Of a stretch of DNA of 35,032 nucleotides, positions 31,259 through 35,032 are shown in pieces; the stretch's first letter is position 1, and each line of letters starts with the position of its first letter. The position numbers and the translations under genes were made by a program. Source of the DNA: Io17-Chloro-G2 sp034420695 (GTDB taxonomy: Bacteria > Chloroflexota > Dehalococcoidia > Lucifugimonadales > UBA3495); the NCBI GenBank assembly GCA_034420695.1, contig DAOULB010000025.1:1-35032 (forward strand), written 5' to 3'. The notes under the pieces are model-generated. The model had not been told where the DNA came from. It made no database searches and saw only the letters and a list, made by a program, of their open reading frames with translations.

Positions 31259-31630
31259 ATGATTCGAGGCACAACAACCAGTAGGAACACCATCCTCCTG
31301 TACAGAGAGGAAATAGCCGCCTGGCTCAGGTGCCAAAAGGTAATCCGCAACGACTTTCTGAAACAGGCTGCGATCACCCTGAACATCGGAGATGAGGAGC
31401 GGTCCGGGAGGGTTGCCCTCACCTCCATGCACCCGACCAAGGACGTGGTATTGGCAAAGGTCACAGGACAAGTCCAAGGGGGAGAGCACGACGGCTTCAT
31501 AGTCGTGGACTTCGCCCCCCCCCAGGACGAAAGGTTCCGGATAACCACCAAGGAAACGGACCTGGACGCCATCTGCGTCAATACAGAAATACTCCACCCG
31601 CCAGTAAGCAAGCCTCCCCAGTACAACTGA
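31259..31630 (+). CDS. hypothetical protein
   Basis: The 123-residue product has short strands and helices (NTILLYREEIAAWLRCQKVI, VVLAKVTGQVQGGEHDGFIV) but no motif that I recognise. AGAGGA lies 8-13 bases upstream of the ATG. It ends two bases before the GTG of the methyltransferase, so the two are probably co-translated and may work together. Confidence 0.6.
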   Translation: MIRGTTTSRNTILLYREEIAAWLRCQKVIRNDFLKQAAITLNIGDEERSGRVALTSMHPTKDVVLAKVTGQVQGGEHDGFIVVDFAPPQDERFRITTKETDLDAICVNTEILHPPVSKPPQYN

Positions 31631-31632
31631 AC

Positions 31633-34059
31633 GTGCCCAAGACGAAAAAGCGCAAACACCCACAGGGAACCAGACCTGCTCCCCCCCAGCCGAAGTCCGA
31701 CATCAAGGAATACGTCGTCGTCGACCTGTTCTGCGGAGCCGGAGGCTCCTCCAGCGGCGCCGAGGACGCCATAGAGGAAATCGGCGGGAAGATGAAGCTG
31801 AAGGCCATAAACCACTGGAATACGGCCATCGCCACCCACAGCAGGAACCACCCCAACGCCGAGCACGTCATCGAGGATGTAAGCATCGTCGACCCCGAAA
31901 CAATCGTGGAAGACGGAACAGTCCACCTGCTGCTGGCCTCGCCCGAATGCAAGTTCCACTCAAGAGCCCGGGGCGGAAAGCCGATCCACGACCAAGGCCG
32001 CATGATGGCCTGGGCCATCTACAACTGGCTGACCAAGCTGGACGTACAGAACGTCCTCATCGAAAACGTGCCGGAGTTCATCGACTGGGGTCCGTTGGAC
32101 GAAAACGACCGGCCCATAAAGGCCAAGAAGGGCACCTACTTCCAGGCCTGGTTCCTCAACTTCGAGAACCTAGGCTACCGCGCCGAATGGCGGATGCTGA
32201 ACGCCGCTGACTACGGCGACGCGACCACCAGGACCCGCTTTTTCCTCCAAGCCCGGAAGGACAGCAAGCCCATCGTATGGCCCGAACCAACCCACACCAA
32301 GGACGACACAGGCATGTTCCCCGGGCGGCTCCCCTGGCGGGGAGCCAGGGAGATCATCGACTGGACCAACCCCGGCCGCTCCCTTCTGGACGACCCCAAG
32401 TACGCAAAGAAGCCTCTCAGCGAGAAGACCCTCCGCCGCATTGCCAAGGGCCTGGAACGCTACGGAGGCATACTGGCGCCCCTGTACATCAGGCTCCTGG
32501 GCTTGCCCCAAGCGGAAACGCCCCAGCTCGAACCAAACGGCAAGGCCCGGGCCTTCATCCTGAACAGGCACGGAGACAACGGCAGCGACCAACGTTCCCA
32601 CTCCGTAGAAGAGCCGGTACCCACCGCAGACACCAGGGGCGCCGGCTACCTCGTCAGCCCTCAGGCTGAGCCCTTCCACGGCTCCGACCGCCAGCACACC
32701 ACGCCCCGAAGCACCGAAGATCCCCTGTACACCGTCACCACCCTCACCGGAGGAGGCCTCTTCTTCGTCAAACCGGAAGCCCAACCCTTCGTACAAGCCA
32801 ACCGCAACAACAACAGCCCGAAGAGCCTCGACGAACCACTGCCGACTGTCACCACAGCGCCGGGAGGAGGCAGCTTCATAGTGGATCCCCACGCGAAGCC
32901 ATTCCTGCTGGGGCAGCAGAGCCAGGGAGCACCACGGGACACCAAGGACCCGGTCCCAACGATAACCGGGGACGGGGCAATATCCCTCATCACCCCCCAA
33001 CTGGCTGAGGCCGACGACAAGGCCTTCATGCTGGCCCAGCACAGCGGCAGCGCCCCCAAGTCCACCGAAGAACCGACGCCCACCATCATGACCGACGGCG
33101 GCATCTCCCTGGTCAGGCCCCTCATAATCGAGTACTACGGCCAGAGCCTAACCTCCGACATTGACAAGCCCCTCCCCACCGTTACCACATGTAACAAGCA
33201 GGCCCTGGCAGTCCCCCTGCTGGTCGAGTACTACAGCGGCAGCGACGCCGCGGACATAAACCTGCCCGTTCCGACCATAACCACCAAGGACCGCCACGCA
33301 CTGGTCAAACCCACCCTGGTCGACGTGAACCACGGCAACGGGGCACAGGGGGAGGCCGGAGACCAAAGCCGAAGCCAGTCAGTGGACCAGCCCGTGGGAA
33401 CCATCACCACCAAGAGAGGCATGGGCCTGGTGGACCCCGCCCTAGTGGAGGTGAACCACGGCAACGGGAAGGAAGGCCACAAGGGCAACGACAGAAGAGT
33501 CCACTCCGTGGACCACCCACTGGGCGCAATCACCACCAGCCCGGGAATGGGCCTGGTCGAGCCAATCCTGGTCCAGACAGGCCAGACCGGGGGGAACGGC
33601 GGCTACGCCCGCCCAACGCACAAGCCCATCCCAACCCTGACCACCCACAACGACATAAAGGTCGTGGTGCCCACCGCAGAGCCCTACATAGTGCCCAACT
33701 TCGGTGAAAGGGAAGGACAAGACCCAAGGGTCCACGACATCGACGAACCAACACCCACCGTCACCAGCCGGGGCGCCGGCTCTCTGGTGTCCCCCGTACT
33801 TGACGAGATCCGGGAACAGAACATCGACCCAAACCGCCTGGTCATCATCAATGGACACCCATACATCCTGGATATCAGGTTCAGGATGTTGCAGAACAAG
33901 GAACTCGCCCGGGCCATGGGCTTCGAGGATGAGGAGAGCGAATACGAGTTCGTGGGCAACATCAGCGAGGTAACAAAACAGATCGGCAATGCCGTCCCCG
34001 TTCACCTGGCAGCCGCGCTGGTCAAGGCCATCCTGAAGCCGGATCACCAAGACTCCTGA
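31633..34059 (+). CDS. DNA cytosine-5 methyltransferase with about eleven internal repeats
   Basis: The enzyme transfers methyl from S-adenosylmethionine to cytosine. Motif I is VDLFCGAGGSSSGAE (31-44), motif VI LIENVPEF (Glu144), motif VIII DATTRTRFFLQAR, and the last motifs are RMLQNKELARAMGF and TKQIGNAVPVHLAAAL. The catalytic motif IV is unusual: ASPECKFHSRARG (Cys106) instead of PPCQ, a form I recall from phage enzymes. Between motifs VIII and IX, where target recognition lies, residues 324-721 are about eleven imperfect units such as SLDEPLPTVTTAPGGGSFIV and SVDQPVGTITTKRGMGLVDP. Total 808 residues, about twice the usual size. GTG start. Confidence 0.88.
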   Translation: MPKTKKRKHPQGTRPAPPQPKSDIKEYVVVDLFCGAGGSSSGAEDAIEEIGGKMKLKAINHWNTAIATHSRNHPNAEHVIEDVSIVDPETIVEDGTVHLLLASPECKFHSRARGGKPIHDQGRMMAWAIYNWLTKLDVQNVLIENVPEFIDWGPLDENDRPIKAKKGTYFQAWFLNFENLGYRAEWRMLNAADYGDATTRTRFFLQARKDSKPIVWPEPTHTKDDTGMFPGRLPWRGAREIIDWTNPGRSLLDDPKYAKKPLSEKTLRRIAKGLERYGGILAPLYIRLLGLPQAETPQLEPNGKARAFILNRHGDNGSDQRSHSVEEPVPTADTRGAGYLVSPQAEPFHGSDRQHTTPRSTEDPLYTVTTLTGGGLFFVKPEAQPFVQANRNNNSPKSLDEPLPTVTTAPGGGSFIVDPHAKPFLLGQQSQGAPRDTKDPVPTITGDGAISLITPQLAEADDKAFMLAQHSGSAPKSTEEPTPTIMTDGGISLVRPLIIEYYGQSLTSDIDKPLPTVTTCNKQALAVPLLVEYYSGSDAADINLPVPTITTKDRHALVKPTLVDVNHGNGAQGEAGDQSRSQSVDQPVGTITTKRGMGLVDPALVEVNHGNGKEGHKGNDRRVHSVDHPLGAITTSPGMGLVEPILVQTGQTGGNGGYARPTHKPIPTLTTHNDIKVVVPTAEPYIVPNFGEREGQDPRVHDIDEPTPTVTSRGAGSLVSPVLDEIREQNIDPNRLVIINGHPYILDIRFRMLQNKELARAMGFEDEESEYEFVGNISEVTKQIGNAVPVHLAAALVKAILKPDHQDS
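32602..33795 (+). repeat. repeat array inside the methyltransferase gene
   Basis: About eleven units of 30-45 codons share the core D/E-x-P-x-P-T-x-T-T followed 6-9 residues later by L-V-x-P. Clearest copies: SVEEPVPT, STEDPLYT, SLDEPLPT, DTKDPVPT, STEEPTPT, DIDKPLPT, DINLPVPT, SVDQPVGT, SVDHPLGA, THKPIPT and DIDEPTPT. Units 7, 8 and 9 share VNHGNG segments and are the most alike, suggesting recent duplication. The DNA copies are diverged, so this is not a CRISPR array. Confidence 0.75.
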
Positions 34060-34110
34060 AACCCGACGACGGCCCTGCATCGGCCCAAGACCAACCGGAG
34101 GCACGAAGCA

Positions 34111-34941
34111 ATGATCAACGAGACATACGAAGAGGCCCACCCCAAGGACCTCCTGCTGGACCCCCAGAGCCCCAGGCTCCAGAGAAACGATGCCCCAGGA
34201 CTCAGTCCGAGATCCGCAACGAGTACAACAGACGCTTCGGCCTCCTGCCACTAGCCCGCTCCATAGCCAAAAGGGGCTACATGCCCCTGAAGCAAAACGC
34301 CCTGCTGGCACTAGCAGAAAGCAACGGCACAGGGGCGTACACCATCCTCGACGGCAACCGCCGCCTGGCAACCCTCCAACTCCTCGGCAACTCCAATTTC
34401 CGGCAAGAGGCCGGAATACCAAAGGACTCCGAATGGACCGCCTTGGCCAAGGAGGCCAAAGTCTACATGTTCGACTCAATCCCCCTGCTGGTCTACACCA
34501 GCCGGCGGGACGTCGAGCACCACCTGGCCTACACTCACATACCGGGACCAACGCCCTGGCTCCAGAGTGCCCGGGCAAGGTACATGGCCGCGCTGCTGGC
34601 CCGGGAAGACGACCCGGCAGACCCAGCAGACCGCATCGGGGTGAACCCCCAGAACCCTCCGCCGCCACACAGAAGCGCATCACGTCCACGTCCAAGCCAT
34701 CGACACCAATGCCCTGAAGAACCCAGCCGACGCCGCCTTCACCTTCCTCTACCAAGCCCTGGAATACGTCCCGGTGCGCCTCTACCTAGGACTGGATGAG
34801 AAGCTCCCCCGCCTTCCCGAACCATACCCAGTCCCCAACCACCACCTGGACAACCTCCGGAACCTGATGCAATTCATCGTCGGAGACAAAGCCCAAGACT
34901 TAGGTGGACTCGGAAAACTGGCTCTTCCGCACTTTTGGTGA
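34111..34941 (+). pseudogene. ParB-like gene with two apparent one-base shifts
   Basis: ATG 34111 (after CCGGAGG) reads MINETYEEAHPKDLLLDPQS, a ParB-type opening. The next part lies in another frame: QSEIRNEYNRRFGLLPLARS, then TILDGNRRLATLQLLGNS with the GNRRLA box of ParB/sulfiredoxin-like domains. The third part is again shifted: GVNPRTLRRHTEAHHV, a likely helix-turn-helix, running to HFW and TGA 34939-34941. Adding one C to CCCC at 34193-34196 and removing one from CCCCC at 34646-34650 restores one protein of about 276 residues. ParB-like proteins bind DNA in partition or act as nucleases. No ParA is next to it in the window. Confidence 0.65.
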
Positions 34942-34965
34942 AAGTGACCCAACCCGGGGCTAATA

Positions 34966-35032
34966 ATGAATTTTCGGGATGCTGATTTACATGCAAGGGA
35001 CCTGTGCCGTGCCTGTCGGCGCGGCCTACCGG
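34966..35032 (+). CDS. start of a gene running out of the window
   Basis: ATG 34966 opens a frame to the window end (MNFRDADLHARDLCRACRRG). The CxxC could begin a zinc-binding domain. The codons are more T-rich than the rest of the element, so composition changes here. A GGGG 6-10 bases upstream is a weak ribosome binding site. Confidence 0.3.
   Translation, partial: MNFRDADLHARDLCRACRRGLP

Noticed and set aside
32602..33795. Possible CRISPR array in a region of repeated units
   Set aside because: Repeats are protein-level, diverged in DNA, variable in length and inside a methyltransferase frame.
33442..34755. 437-codon leftward frame
   Set aside because: Rich in Gly, Val, Cys and Trp as expected from the complement of C/A-rich DNA; it covers the methyltransferase end and the ParB-like gene.
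1..35032. tRNA genes
   Set aside because: Scanning both strands for TTCGA-type T arms and matching acceptor stems gave only hits inside coding sequence.

Overview
This window looks like part of an accessory replicon (a plasmid, an integrative element or the non-structural arm of a large phage) from a GC-rich bacterium. Arginine AGG and isoleucine ATA codons are common, most genes have AGGAG-like ribosome binding sites, and GTG and TTG starts occur. The secreted leucine-rich protein with 'GICNRTP' modules, the STAS protein and the small zinc-ribbon proteins resemble families I associate with environmental Chloroflexota. That assignment is family-level recall, not proof. No rRNA, tRNA, capsid, portal, terminase, relaxase or ParA gene is visible.

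Layout. 1-234: ends of two genes. About 244-2169: an IS607-family insertion sequence (serine transposase plus TnpB), which appears to have cut a small gene at its fifth codon. 2170-3600: the rest of that gene and a nucleotidyltransferase-HEPN protein. 3.8-9.5 kb: a PcfJ-like protein and many small unknowns, including one gene broken by two frameshifts. 9.5-11.7 kb: a leftward ribbon-helix-helix regulator, a rightward winged-helix-like protein and an A+T-richer non-coding region with GGAGTAG repeats. 11.7-15.6 kb: an Fe-S Cas4/RecB-like nuclease and a 908-residue secreted LRR/Calx-beta protein. 15.8-20.6 kb: enzymes acting on ribosyl phosphates and nucleotides (orotate phosphoribosyltransferase-like, SLOG, SMC-like ATPase, radical SAM, NADAR, PfkB kinase). 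20.6-26.1 kb: a tightly packed phage-like block with a RuvC-like nuclease, tandem paralogues, a second radical SAM enzyme and a Panacea/MazG-like fusion. 26.1-29.4 kb: small membrane and zinc-binding proteins plus a leftward STAS protein. 29.5-35.0 kb: ArdC-like antirestriction, a cytosine methyltransferase with about eleven internal repeats, and a frameshifted ParB-like gene.

Almost all genes read rightward, many with ATGA or TTGA overlaps, so they are probably long operons. The top strand is rich in C and A and poor in T even where the gene lies on the other strand, except in the IS element. This makes long open shadow frames common, and they were left out.

Together the genes suggest an element equipped to survive in a host. 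It has DNA methylation and ArdC against restriction, ParB-like and nuclease functions for DNA upkeep, a nucleotide/ADP-ribose enzyme set that may counter or perform NAD- or nucleotide-based defence, and a secreted repeat protein. Four genes carry apparent one-base shifts, mostly at short homopolymers, and two carry in-frame TAG codons. Whether this is decay, sequencing error or recoding is the main open question.
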